A stretch of 64,000 bases of DNA from Tyto alba (taxonomy: Eukaryota > Chordata > Aves > Strigiformes > Tytonidae). A program made the position numbers and the translations under genes. This document shows positions 12,068 through 23,500 of the stretch, one piece after another. The notes under the pieces were generated by a model, which saw only the letters and a program-made list of their open reading frames with translations, was not told the origin of the DNA and ran no database searches. The stretch's first letter is position 1; the number at the start of each line of letters is the position of its first letter. Location: contig NW_024881327.1 in the NCBI RefSeq assembly GCF_018691265.1, positions 20,391,936 through 20,455,935 of the forward strand, written 5' to 3'.

Positions 12068-12208
12068 CAGACTTTGACACTTCTTTAATAATAGTAATGT
12101 TACTTTTTAACAAAGTATGAAAGAATTATGTGAAAAGAAAGACTTCCATACTGATCCCTGCATTCAAATCTAAAAATTTTACTTTACTTTGGCCCCATTG
12201 TTCATTGT
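12068..12208 (+). repeat. Right copy of ~140-bp direct repeat flanking the minisatellite
   Basis: This is the partner of 10782-10925 in direct orientation at an offset of about 1286 bp. Shared blocks include TTCTTTAATAATAGTAATG, GTGAAAAGAAAGACTTCC and ACTTTACTTTGGCCCC. The two copies have diverged by several substitutions and short indels, so the duplication is not recent. Homology stops on both sides, which defines a bounded duplication. Confidence 0.9.
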
Positions 12209-12346
12209 GAAAAAGATTTAATGACACAATCACATGTTTTTTTCTGAGCATACTTAATTGTGAGTTGAATTGGGCTGTGGAGCCAAGACAATTGTTGTGT
12301 ATATGGCCCTATTTCACTTGGCACATGAACATACACACAGAGGCAC

Positions 12347-12392
12347 ACATGTATGTATGTGTGTGTGTGTGTGTGTGTGTACACACACACAT
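12347..12392. repeat. (GT)n followed directly by (AC)n, an inverted dinucleotide repeat
   Basis: A TATGTATG lead-in is followed by about 11 GT units and then ACACACACACAT. The junction at 12380/12381 is a perfect 22-bp palindrome. Alternating purine-pyrimidine tracts of this sort are known to favour Z-DNA or cruciform structure. Confidence 0.9.
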
Positions 12393-15300
12393 ATTTTTAC
12401 ATACATATAGTGAATTTGTCAGAACACTACAAGAAAAGAAAGAAAATCTCTTAAGACAACTGGGTGTCTCTATGTTAATCAGAGTCTAGACCTACTTGTG
12501 CTACACAGTATTTAATGTATGTTCTGCAAATTATGTAAGCTAATTTTTCATACTTGGTCATGTGTTTCATATTTTTCTGAAACCTTACTCTACTGTTGAA
12601 ATGTTGAATAATCACAACTGCAGCTAAAATCAATGGAAGCTGTATTTGGAAAACATCATGTGCTACGAAATGCTGAGCCTTTGCTGACTTCACGATGTGA
12701 GGTCTTAGGTACATCATGCTGGACACTGAATGGGTGCTTTTGTCCTTTTTTCCTCTGTGTCAGGTTCCTATCTGCAAATGGGAAAAATATAGTACCACTC
12801 TCCCAAAAAGGTGCAGTGAAAAATAGAATCAGTTAATATTAGTGTAACATATATTTTGTAGAATTGTGGGCAACAAAAATGAATGGTTATATTCGAAGAG
12901 CAGTCCAAGTGATTTTCAGGAAAGGAGGAACAGGGCCTAATGGGAAGATAGTAAATGATCATATAAAGTCTGTATCGTAATGTCTTTATGAATGACATTC
13001 TTGTAAGGACAAAAAAACCCACTGTGTAAGTAGAAATTTTGCAGTTGTAATATATAAACATTGAGGTAAAGTGTTATCAGACTAACTATGTCTGTTTTTA
13101 TAATGTTTCTATAGCTTCCACTGAAACGTGTCTGCATTTTATGTTTTCAATCAAGTCCAAAGCATCTGCTGTTGCAGGGAAAGTTTTAAAAGGCAAAAAA
13201 AGGTTGACAGTTTTGATCCCCTTCATTCTTCAAGCCTTTGAGAAATAATCGCAATAATTTTCCTGAGTTTCTTGAAAGGTGTCAAATAAAATTTAAGATA
13301 CTGAGAAGTATAACAATCTCCTTTCCTCCTGCTCTATTAGCTATGTTCATGAAATCAACAGCATCCAATACTCAGTAAGTTTGGTTTCTCTCTTTCCTAT
13401 GATTGTTTCTAATAGTGTTAGTGATCACTCTTCCATACCACCAGGTTTATAAGTTGACAGGCACTACTGGGTTTTGTGCCCGACAGGCTTTTAGGCATTT
13501 CTATAAACTCTTAACATGACTGTAAGTACAATGCAGCACCACAGCAGTTATAAAAAAGCACGTAATTCATTCAAAGTTGTGAGTATAAAAATATAAACTA
13601 ACTATGCACTTTACACATCTTTTTTTTTTTTTTTTTGCCTATAGATTTCTATTTCAAATGTGGAGTGGTAAATCACTAACCTTTATAGCAATCTGATCTG
13701 AGCCAGAATGGCTTACAAATCAGAAAGTAAAACTTTTAGGTGAAAAAAACTTTAGGAAAGTATTAATTTTAAGCTTGTCTAAACATTTTAGAGGTGCAAA
13801 TTTATTGAAATTTAAAGTTTGCAGTACTGTGAAGGTGAAAGTTGCAAGATTGTCACTAAAGACAGATGTAAATGTGTATTCAGACCAGTGGGGCTTTGTC
13901 TAGGATATGTTATAAACAGGTAGATTATACTCCTAGCTCAAAGGAAAAAAGTGAAGATGCTGACTCTTCCCCCAAATCACACATCATTTCTGTTTTAAAC
14001 CAAGATTAAAGTAGTATCATCTTGGTAGGAAAGATATTTGCTGTAATGCTAGAATAAGGTAGAGTTGGAATCTCTTATAAACTAGTTCCATGACTCAGTA
14101 AATATTTGCAGAAAGGGAATAAAATAACCCCCAGTTCAGAAAATTGACCTCTTAAGTTTTTCTGTCTTGTACAGAAAAGTAACTTGTAAAGTACAAAAGG
14201 GGAAGCTCAAGTAACACTGAAGTAAATTTGAAAATTGCCATTGACTTCAGTGGAGTTAGGATGTCATGTAAAATATTAGGAATTCTACCTCAGGTTGAAA
14301 AGTCATAGAATCTTATTAAAAACTAAAAGAAAAACAATCAAATCTCCCTCTAGCTCTATGGATACACACTTGAGTTGATTTAGACATATCTAATTCAGGG
14401 TATGGTGTGTAAATCCTAGCTAAAATTGGTGGGATTACTCATTCAGACAACTGCTTTTGTGCGTAAGCACTGCAGGACTAAACAGTTACTGCAGGTAGGT
14501 TTATTTTTTTATCTTCCTCTCCACTTCTGAGAATTAATACTCTAATAAGAAAATAATCTCTGTTTACACAGGACTAACAACATTACATGCTCTGCTTCAG
14601 GTTAATTTAAAAATTCAGTTCCCTTAAGTAGTTTTGACAGAGGCCAAGCCAGTTTCCTGAATGCATTTGCAGTAGGTCTCTACGCACTCTGGTTTCTTGT
14701 GTGAATCTTTATTAAGATCCCAGAATAGATCTTGAGCTCAGTCCAAAGCCTTGTATTTTCTGAAATCTTTGAGGAATAAAGTGTGCTGGGAGATGAATCT
14801 TTGCTTTTTGTTTTCTACCTGATGAGAATAAAAAAAATACAGGAAACCTTCTGGAATGTTGGGCCTAACCCAGAGATTTCAGACTATGCAAGAATCTCTC
14901 TGTTGGTCTTAACAATCAGGTGTATTGAAAGAACCTTGGTCCCCAAGGCCTTTGATGAAGCATCAGGATGTTTTGGCACATGGTAGTTTGCATGGGAATG
15001 GTCATTGCAATAATATTTTCGCTGTTATGATGATTTTCACCTTTAATCACATTGGAGACATTACTTAAATAATCAGTTTTGGACACTGTGAATGGTCTGA
15101 GCTGGCATTTAAAAGGTCCTTGTGCAATTTAATATCCACCAAATAGAATAAACTGTATAATAAAATGATATTTAAGTTACTGTAAGGACTTTGGATCAGA
15201 TTAAGCAGTGTCTCTTTTGATCAGTGACTAACACGGGACCTAAGAAAATACACTGCAAATCTCTAATAGATAAAAGCATGTATATATGGAAACAATTTAG

Positions 15301-16430
15301 TATACAAGTCAGGCCATGCCATCAGACCCTGTGGGTTAGGTTAGAACTAGCTTAGAAAATACTGTGGTGGAATACAACATTTGTTGTAATTTCAAATCCT
15401 GACTAGCCTGTACCATGCTCGTTTCCACCACAGCTCTGCACCGTGAGCCAACACCCGAGGCCCCCTTACAGTGCAGGGGCAGGGCTGTAACCGAACCTTT
15501 TAGGACACCTGTACTATTCATGCTCAGTGCCTTGGCTTGCTTAGTGTCGCAGAAGCACAGGGAAGTTTAGTGTCTGTTTTTAAAACAGTGCTAGTTGCGT
15601 TCCTGAAGTTATATGGAAATGTAAACATTCGCCAGGAGTAGGGCCTTGGTATTCATACCTTCTCTTCATCAGGGTAGTATCATTCATTTTATAGAAGTAA
15701 CTTTTTTACAGAAGTTTTACAGAACCCTAATAAATTGAGGACTCCAACCTCAGCACCAATAGCTGTTGCTTAAAAGATAACATTCAGGGCTGTCTTGCAC
15801 ATTAAGACCACCACAGTAGCGGCAATCTGAAAAGTTCTTCCCGGAAATCTCAATAGCTGTGAATACTCGTACAGTGCTTAACTTTCTTCGTGGGATATCT
15901 GCCCTTAAAAGGAAGCTCTTGAGTAAACGCTTGTAAATCCACTCTTGCAGAGTCTGGCTTCCTTAAGGAAAATGTTACCCGTTGCTCTGACTCTGAAGAG
16001 CTCAAGGCCTCCTGCTTCGGCTGTGGCTGCTATAATCCTGCAACTTCAGAGGGGCTATAATGGCACCCGCCTATGGCAAGGTGAGCGTGCATCCCCAGCA
16101 CGGCTGAACTCCGGCAAGGCTTTTGCCGTACAAGGAATTCCTGGTCTCTGCATCTGCCACATGCCGTTACCGGCCATCAGACCAGCGGAGGGAGGGGAAG
16201 TGACGGGAGGCCTCCTTTGGGGTCCTGGGGCTGGGTCTTGCAGAATCACTGTGGTGTCATTTCAATCGCTGGTCTATCACCTTTTCATTTCCGAAACCCA
16301 GTTATTTATGGACTCCATCAGCGGGGTGTAGGCAAAAGGGTGCCTACACCCTGGGATCAGCGGGGTGCAGGCAGAGGGGTGCATCCTCTGCTCGCTCAGA
16401 AGGGGTCTGGACTTCCGAGATGCCCCAAGC
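12393..16430. other. Spacer between the minisatellite block and the SNX25 island; no gene seen
   Basis: This AT-rich single-copy sequence has only short ORFs (up to about 130 codons) without a consistent exon structure. A poly-T run at 13620-13636 is the only simple repeat of note. Sequence becomes GC-richer from about 15950 towards the SNX25 promoter. Confidence 0.6.
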
Positions 16431-16908
16431 CAGAGCTTTGTCCTGAGCTCAGGCCTCGGTGCTGCAGCCAGACCACCCGGGGCCCCACCGGGCGACCCGC
16501 GGCCTGTGGGCTGCTGCCCCCGAGCTCTGCCGGGCTGCCCGCGGCAGAAGGGCTCCCGGTAACTCTCCGCCGGGATCCGGCTCCGCACCGCAGCCGGCGG
16601 GGAGGCACCTTCCCCTGTCCGCTTCGCCCCAGCGCGGCCGTTCCGCGGCGATGCCTCCGCGCCCCGCCACCGGCGGAGCCCCGCGAGGCAGGCCCCGGCG
16701 CAGGGCGGGCAGGCCCCGGCGCGGCTGGCGCACATGTGCCCGGTACCGCCCCCGCCTCCTCCCCGTCCCTCTCCCCCTGCCGGACACCGGGCGGAGCGGC
16801 GGGGCCTCTCCGGCTGCCGCCGCGGCTGCTCGGCTCCCGCCGCCCACCGGCGGGCAGCGCTGCCGCCAGGAAGCGGCCGGGCCGCCGCGCATCCGCCTGC
16901 CGCCGGGC

Positions 16909-17106
16909 ATGAGCTCCGGCTCCCCCGGCGGCCGCAGCGGTGCCAGTGGCGGCGGCGGGCGGCGGAGGAGGCGGCGGCGGAGGAGGAGGAGAAGGAGGGG
17001 GGGCGGCCCGGGAGCGGCGACCTTCGCAGGGGGCTGCCGCGGCGGGAGATGCTCTTGTTCCCAGCGGCGCCAGGAGCAGCATGTTCCCCGGTGCCGACAG
17101 CGCTAG
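16909..17106 (+). other. Upstream ORF overlapping the SNX25 start (65 codons, Arg-rich)
   Basis: An ATG at 16909 (purine at -3) opens a frame that runs through a continuous Arg stretch of 13 codons, encoded by CGG/AGG-type codons, and stops at 17104-17106, just past the SNX25 ATG at 17081. Another in-frame ATG at 16651 would lengthen it to 152 codaons' worth of open frame if it lies in the mRNA. Whether either is transcribed depends on the unknown start site. Confidence 0.35.
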
Positions 17107-17462
17107 CAGCACGGCCGGGCTGCCCGAGCCGGCGGCGGCCGCCGCCCCCGGCCCGCCGGGCTCGCACGGCCCCGGCGGCGAGGCCGGCCGCCGCAGCGCC
17201 CCGGCGGCCGCCGCTGTGGCTGGCGGCGGCGGCGGCGGCGGCGAGGAGGAGGCGGCGGCGGAAGACGAGGAGGACGAGGATCCCGGCTCGTCCCGCTTCG
17301 TGCTGGCGGCGGGGCTGGGGCTGCTGGCCGTGTCCGTCGTCCACCTGGGGCAGGAGCGGGCCGAGGCGGGGGGCGGCGGGCCGCCGTGCCTGGCCCTGCT
17401 GCTGCTCCGCCTCGCTCTCTACGCGGGCTGCGCCGCCGCCGCCGCCGCGCTGGGCGCCCTGA
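17049..17462 (+). other. Upstream ORF out of frame with SNX25 and overlapping most of exon 1
   Basis: An ATG 32 nt upstream of the SNX25 start, with G at -3, opens a 137-codon frame that ends at 17462. Because it is out of frame and passes through the main ATG, ribosomes using it could not re-initiate at 17081. The product would be Ala/Pro/Arg low complexity, so any role is more likely translational control than a protein. The very GC-rich composition alone makes long open frames common here. Confidence 0.4.
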
Positions 17463-17542
17463 TCGTCCTGCTGTGTCGCGGCCGCCGCCGCCTGCCGCCG
17501 CCGGAATTCGCCGCCGCAGCACCGGTCCTGCGGGTCGCGGGG
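17081..17542 (+). CDS. SNX25: SNX25 exon 1 (start codon, low-complexity N-terminus, hydrophobic segments)
   Basis: It encodes 154 complete codons ending in phase 0 at a GGG|GTAAGT donor. I chose the ATG at 17081 because it is the first ATG in this frame within the island and has A at -3. Residues 1-53 are rich in Ala, Gly, Pro and Ser, with poly-Ala and a Gly run, and about 55-67 are acidic (EEEAAAEDEEDED). Two hydrophobic stretches follow (73-90 and 103-132), the second ending in a basic RGRRR, so a membrane anchor or hairpin is likely. Related sorting nexins of this subgroup have N-terminal membrane segments. The exon is coded almost wholly by GC-ending codons, unlike exons 2-6. I could not check homology of this fast-changing region, so the exact start is the least certain part. 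Confidence 0.8.
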
Positions 17543-20500
17543 GTAAGTGGCGGGAGGGGAGCGGAAAGGAGCGGAGCCGGGCGGCGGCGGCGGAGCCGGC
17601 GGCGCGCCCTCCCCTTCCCGCCGGCGGGAGAGCGGGGAGGAGGGGGACGGGGGTGGCGCGGCCCCGGGACACCCCAACCCGCTGCCCCGCTGTCCTCCGG
17701 CGGCCGCAGCTGCCTGGCCGCGCTCCGCCGCTCGTCGGGGCTTGAAGTGGGAAAAGCTGCGGCGGAGGGTGGCGAGAGGGCAGGAAAAACTAAGCCTTTG
17801 CTCTGGAAGGGACCTTCGGGTGGCGGGATCGCTCGCACGGCAAATTGTTGGCTGTGTATCAAGTCCTTTTCTGCTCCTTCAGTTGAAATGTCATGAGTAA
17901 AAGAGGGAGACGTCCTCAGAGAGCCGGCGTAGCGTTGCTTAAATGCGTGCTTTGAAGTTGGGCGGCTTTAGATAGCGTTATCATAATGCCTCGAGGAAAT
18001 GCCAGCGTCTTCTTAAACCACTACAGCAGATCTCTATGCGAAAGATAAATTTATTTTCTGTATGTCTTCTAAAACGTACTAATTCATGTTCATGACCTCT
18101 TTGTAGCTTGCTGCTTAGGAGTATTTTTTTGTTTCTTCTCAACGGGACTGGTAGCACAAGATTTTTGGAGACTGACTATAGGTGCTAGTCAAAATAGCTT
18201 AACTCCTATCCATGCCCCTGCCCCCCCATCACATCAGACAGTGTTCCAGAGGTGATCCTAGACAGGCCTGAAAAACTGCTGCTGGAAATGAGGATCTGCC
18301 TGCACTCCTGCTCTGCCCGTGGGTCGCAGGGGTGATTTTCAGACCTTAGTGGGGAGTGTTAGTCCATGAAGTGCTGCAGCAGGGGATGGCACCACTTAAG
18401 TGCAGTTTCACTTCGGTAGTGTCACGCAGGATACCTGAGCGCTCTACAATGAGAAAGGAGCATAATTTGTGCCCCTTTGGTGTACAGCTTAGCTGTTCTG
18501 GTGACCCAGTTCATTACATTTAGTACATGTACTCTTCTTGTTAGCAGCGAATAAATAATGCTGTCACTTCTGTGTTTCTGGGGCTGCGGTCGATGCAGCT
18601 GAATTTGCAGAAAGCAGAGGGTGCTGGCAGGGCAGGGAACCTGTTAGAACTCACTTGCTGATATAGTTGGTTGTCCTGTCTTGCCAATCAGATCAGCTAA
18701 CGACCTGCTGAAGTGTTTAATTCCTTCATACTTTGACCTAGGGAGGCAAAGAGCCTGTGTTTGCAAAGCAATACGTTTTTACAGGCCTGCGTGTGATAGA
18801 AACTGGCAGGACAGTGTTGTCATTAGAAGGGATCATTTGGCTGGGGGCTGGTGGCTTCGGTGAATAATACAACTCTCGGAGGTGCATTCAGGATCTATTT
18901 GTGTCAGGGTGTGTGTGTGTGATGCTCCTTTTGTCTTATCGGTAGACTTTTTTAAAATCCTCTTTGCTTTGAAGATGTGATGTCATACTCAGCTTTTTGA
19001 AGGGAGTGAGGAATAAATAGTGTGTACAAGCATTAGAAGTGGGAAATGGGGAAGTGAGAAGATGTAACGCACAAAGTCAAGAAGTGACAAGCAGAAAGTA
19101 CCTGTCCTGTAGGTAGTGCATTGCGTGGGTACAGCTAGGGATAGTTCAGTTGGCTTTTATCATAGGAATGCTGGGGAAAAAATGTGTATTAAATGCATGA
19201 GTAGTAAAGGACTATATGCTTTTGTATTGCAACATTTGACTATCTTATATCAAATGAAAAAAAAAAAAAAGAAAAATGCATCAGTAATAAATTGCCATTG
19301 CCTTCAGATTTGCAAGATTAAATATTTCACTGATAATGCCATAGCCCCAGTAGCATTTATGTGCTGGTATACTTACCTGAACATTTGGATGTGTGTTAAT
19401 TTACTTTTAGGAGAATGTATTGTATACATAGCACAAAAAATTCATCATATTAAGCTTAATAACTGAAATCTCCCTGCTGCTGCTGCCATGAGAAGCAACT
19501 TTCAGATTTATGGAACAGCCAAAGAATGAAAACCAGTTTAATTTGGGAAGCTGAGAATTGAAGAAAAAAAAAAATATTGCTTTCTTTCTCTCCCCCTTTG
19601 TGAAAAACATAATACACAAGCCCACTGAACAGGAGTGAAACTACAGCTGTCCAGAGACAAATACAGTCACTTCATTTGCTATACCATATGCGCTTTCTTT
19701 TTATGGTATGTTACTGCCTATTTCTCTTCAAGATGTGTTCTCCTTTTGTGTCCCTCCATTGGATTCATATATGTAGATAGTGAACACCTGCTCTTGCTTT
19801 GTGGGGGGTAGTATATGGTGTTTGGGTTTATTGTAGCTCTGTGCTATGTGTTTGTTGTTTCAGAAGGAAATTGAAATCTAGTATTTAAAAGTCACTGCTA
19901 AAGCAGCAGTACCTGCTGCAACCCTTTCTCTGGGATTGTTTCCTTACCCCTCTCCCTGATACAGTTAAAATTTTTCTTTCCTTCCTCTTTGCTCTGTTCT
20001 CAAAATTTAACCTGGCTTGTATGAAAGGGGCTGTCAAAAAAGGAGTGAGGTACTTTACCCTTTCTACTTAGAAGCTCTAATTCCAGGCATATTATTTGGG
20101 TTTCTCATGCCTTCAGTTTACAGTTTTGTTGATTTACTTTTGATACAAAATGGCTTCAAGGCTGCAAAGGTCCTTGACATACCTTTTCTGAACACAATTT
20201 TGTATATGCTTAGCAGATTTCCTAATTGGTGCTTCAGCAACATGTAGGTGAAGAAAATAAGGGTATATATACAGGCAATGTGTATAAGAATAGGCCATTC
20301 ACTAAAATGTTTCTTGCAGTTTCCACCATACATTTATCTTTGAAAAATTTGTAGATTAATCTTTTTATTATACATCCTTTTGTATTTACACTGCTGCTTT
20401 ATCATTCAGTTGTTACTGTCCCATTTTTCATAGAGCCTTATGATCCTGCTAGCAGTCTTTTCTTTTCTGGGAGCCAGTAGTAGGATGACTGTAAAGCTAA

Positions 20501-23500
20501 AATTTCTTCAGCCTTGTTGCTTCTTTTCCTCAAGAATAGGGAGGAACCCTCTGTTGGCCTACTAATTTAAAAAAAAAAAAATTTTTTTTAATTGAAGAGT
20601 TTTATGGCTCGTGTCTTGCTCTGCATGTGTTATACGTATATGAACAGATAAGTTCATTTCTCATTCCTTGAGCAATTTTCACATTGGGGGTTAACAAATG
20701 AAGAAACACTAAGTATTCAGTAATAAATATTTACTCTAGTGAGAGTCAGGTTCTGCTCTTGGAAAGTGAGTGGGAGTACTCTTGATAAACTTCAAAGGGA
20801 CTTGGATAGTGTTCTTTATCCTGTGTTGAAAAGAGAGAATTTTTGTAAGTTCTCAATTCTGCAAGCACTTATCAGGTTGAGCACCAGGGATGTTGATTTT
20901 CATGAACCTGTTGATGCAAGTGAATAACTTGGGTGAGGAAGTGCTGTGTTGCAGGTTGAGACTTCAGAAGAGCAAGGTGTATGCCTTTTTTCATTTTGCT
21001 TGAACTTGCTACGAGAGAGGCCATCTTTCCAAATGCGAAGCTGTTCTTTGTCCTAAATATTGTTTGTGTAACCCCTTTGGGACTTGAAAGGTGAAGACTT
21101 TCTGCTGAAGTTGGGTATCTTGGCAAGAACCTGTGAAACCTGCAGGGAATCACAAAGCAAGGTGTGCAGTTTATATCCTCCCCATGATGAGGTGTGCTTT
21201 GAACATAGTCTTCCTGTATGCGAGAGCTCTGATCACAAGGTATATCTGGGCAGACTTCTGGCTTCCACATAAAGCTTTGTGTTTCTTCAGTATTCTTTTA
21301 TATTTTCACTAGAAAGAGAAGGGAAGAGAGTTGTACAGGCAACTATAATATTGTTTTACTTATTAATTTAAGTACTTGAAGGTATCAATAATACTGATAA
21401 ATCATTTCTGTTAGTATTGAAATAGTGGAAATAGAATGACACCTTGAAATTGTACATTATGTTATTTTCAGGTATTTTTCAGCACTTGTCAGGAGCTGTT
21501 TTAGGGCAAGATTACTTGTGCTGAAGGAGGACAACAAAATGCAAGCCAGCAAAAAGGCATAATGACCCAATTGTAGTTTTGTAAAAATGTCTGTTTCAAA
21601 GGGGATTTTTACTTTTCAGGTGTCAGTGAACTTGCTCATACCAAATACAGCCCTGGTTAGAACATGCGTCACCTTTTTAAATTCAAGCTTGCTCCCTACA
21701 CTGCTGTTGACTTGTGTGGTTGTAGAGGACATGGCTTTGATTCATACGCAAAACCATGTTAACCAAGTTAGTGGGAAGGGGAAGGAGAATGCTTTTTCTC
21801 ACATTTCCAGTGTGAGTTGATTCTCTGCCAAAAAACCTGGCAGAACAGAGTTTTCTTTTCAGCATAGTGTTTTGACTCCAATTCAAAGCAAAACCTCTGA
21901 ATAATAGAGGTGAGTTATCAACTTCATGAAAATAACGCAAAAAACAAGGATTAGTGTATTAGATTTAAATGGTGTATTTCAAATTCAGATTAAATGGATG
22001 ATACTCTGTGTAGAGAATGATCTACCTAGTCTATCTTGCAGCACTAACAGAAAGATAAAAACCGTGGGTTTTTTTTCCAGAGAAAAGGGTACAATGCTTC
22101 TAATGTCCTGGTTTTAGTTTCCTACGATTAACAGTTGCCAATGATTTTGAGTATTTCTTTAAAACTCAGCTCCTGACATATTTGGTCACTCTTGTTCACT
22201 TCTGTTTAGTAGCTCTCCATTTCTGACCTGAGGAAGACATGTGACTCTGCTTTATGTTCCTAAAGGCTTGTTTCATCCTTGAATGTGGACTTCTTGTGTA
22301 TCTGGCAGTAATGGGAAAGGATGGGTAAATCTTTTCTCATTGGATCAGGTAATCATTGAAATCTCTGGATCCTGAAATTTAGTACTGGTTTTTGTTTAAG
22401 CCATAGGAGGATGAGTAGTGAGGTTATTGGAAGTTGTCTGAGTGGTTCAGATGGGATGGCAACTTAACCTAGGTTGAGTACCTGCCATGGTATCCAATCT
22501 GACTGGTCTGCTTTTCTAGATGAACATGAGGGAAGTGGAGAGAAAGGACACACAGTTTTATTTTCCTTCACCGTTGGATTTTTGCTATCAGACGAAGCTC
22601 ATGAAGGCAAGCTCGCAGGACTCCCAGCAGCTGTAGGAAGTGAAAGGCTTGCCATCAGTGGGCATTAATTTCAAGCGTGGTGCAAAGCAGTTCTTGAGGT
22701 AATGAGCGGTTTGGAGCAGTTGTGAGGGACAGGAGAAACTTCCTTGCTCCTTTCAGTCTTGATCTTCACACCTTAGCAAGTTTTCGTAAAGCATTTATGG
22801 GGTTTTTATCAACTTAAAGCCAAGCATGTTCTGTAGTTTGTCTCATTCTCTGGTCCACTAGGGAATATTGAGAGCTCTGATATTGCAGGATTTTTGCTGT
22901 TACTTCTGCCAGTCATTACAGTCTCTGCTTGCTGCACTTCTGTCATGTTTGTTTTCAGTCCTCTTGGGCTTGCAACCAAATATTCCAATCTACAGCCATT
23001 CTTTTAATTTATTGGTTGATTATGGACGGAGAGTATATATTTCAGTTTAGTTTGTTTTTAACAAAACTGAGAGTCTGACAGTTTTGTTCTTAGTGCTCTC
23101 TCTTATACAGGCAGATTAACAATCAGTGTATGATGATGCAGGTAAATTTACCACCAGGCAATTTTTGAAATTAAAATAATGAAAAGTTGTCATAGCATTG
23201 CCTGTTAATTTCAGGAATATTTTAAAATGTAAGAGAATGTTGCATGAATTACAAAAAGTCGATTATAGTTTAAGGGGGCCTGTAGTTTAGACATTTCTGC
23301 TACAGTTTATTCTTAGGGATCTGTGGAATATCTGTTATCCTTAGGGATTTATAAGCTTTTTCAGAATTGAAATTTTGTCAGTACTGCATGTGTTGATTAC
23401 TTGTAGGCATAACTGAAGTGATAACTTTATTCTCACAGGAAACTGATCTCGGGAAATTAAATGTTTTTCAGACTCTATGTCTCACTTATTTGTCTAATAA

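Larger units (their letters stand above)
16430..17770 (+). promoter_or_regulatory. SNX25: SNX25 CpG island: promoter, 5' leader and exon 1
   Basis: A dense GC/CpG block covers the SNX25 start codon (17081) and the exon 1 donor (17543). No TATA box is evident; GC-box-like GGGCGGG and CCCCGCC motifs occur between about 16650 and 16790. This is the usual architecture of a broadly expressed, TATA-less vertebrate gene. The transcription start is not determined, so the length of the 5' UTR is unknown. Confidence 0.8.

Noticed and set aside
16277..17677. 466-codon minus-strand ORF and several other long frames across the SNX25 CpG island
   Set aside because: Ala/Gly/Pro/Arg low complexity caused by extreme GC content, which removes stop codons in all frames. 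It is antisense to exon 1 and has no recognisable domain.
22104..22130. TGTCCTGGTTTTAG string resembling the local LTR start
   Set aside because: Likeness covers only about a dozen bases and there is no partner end.
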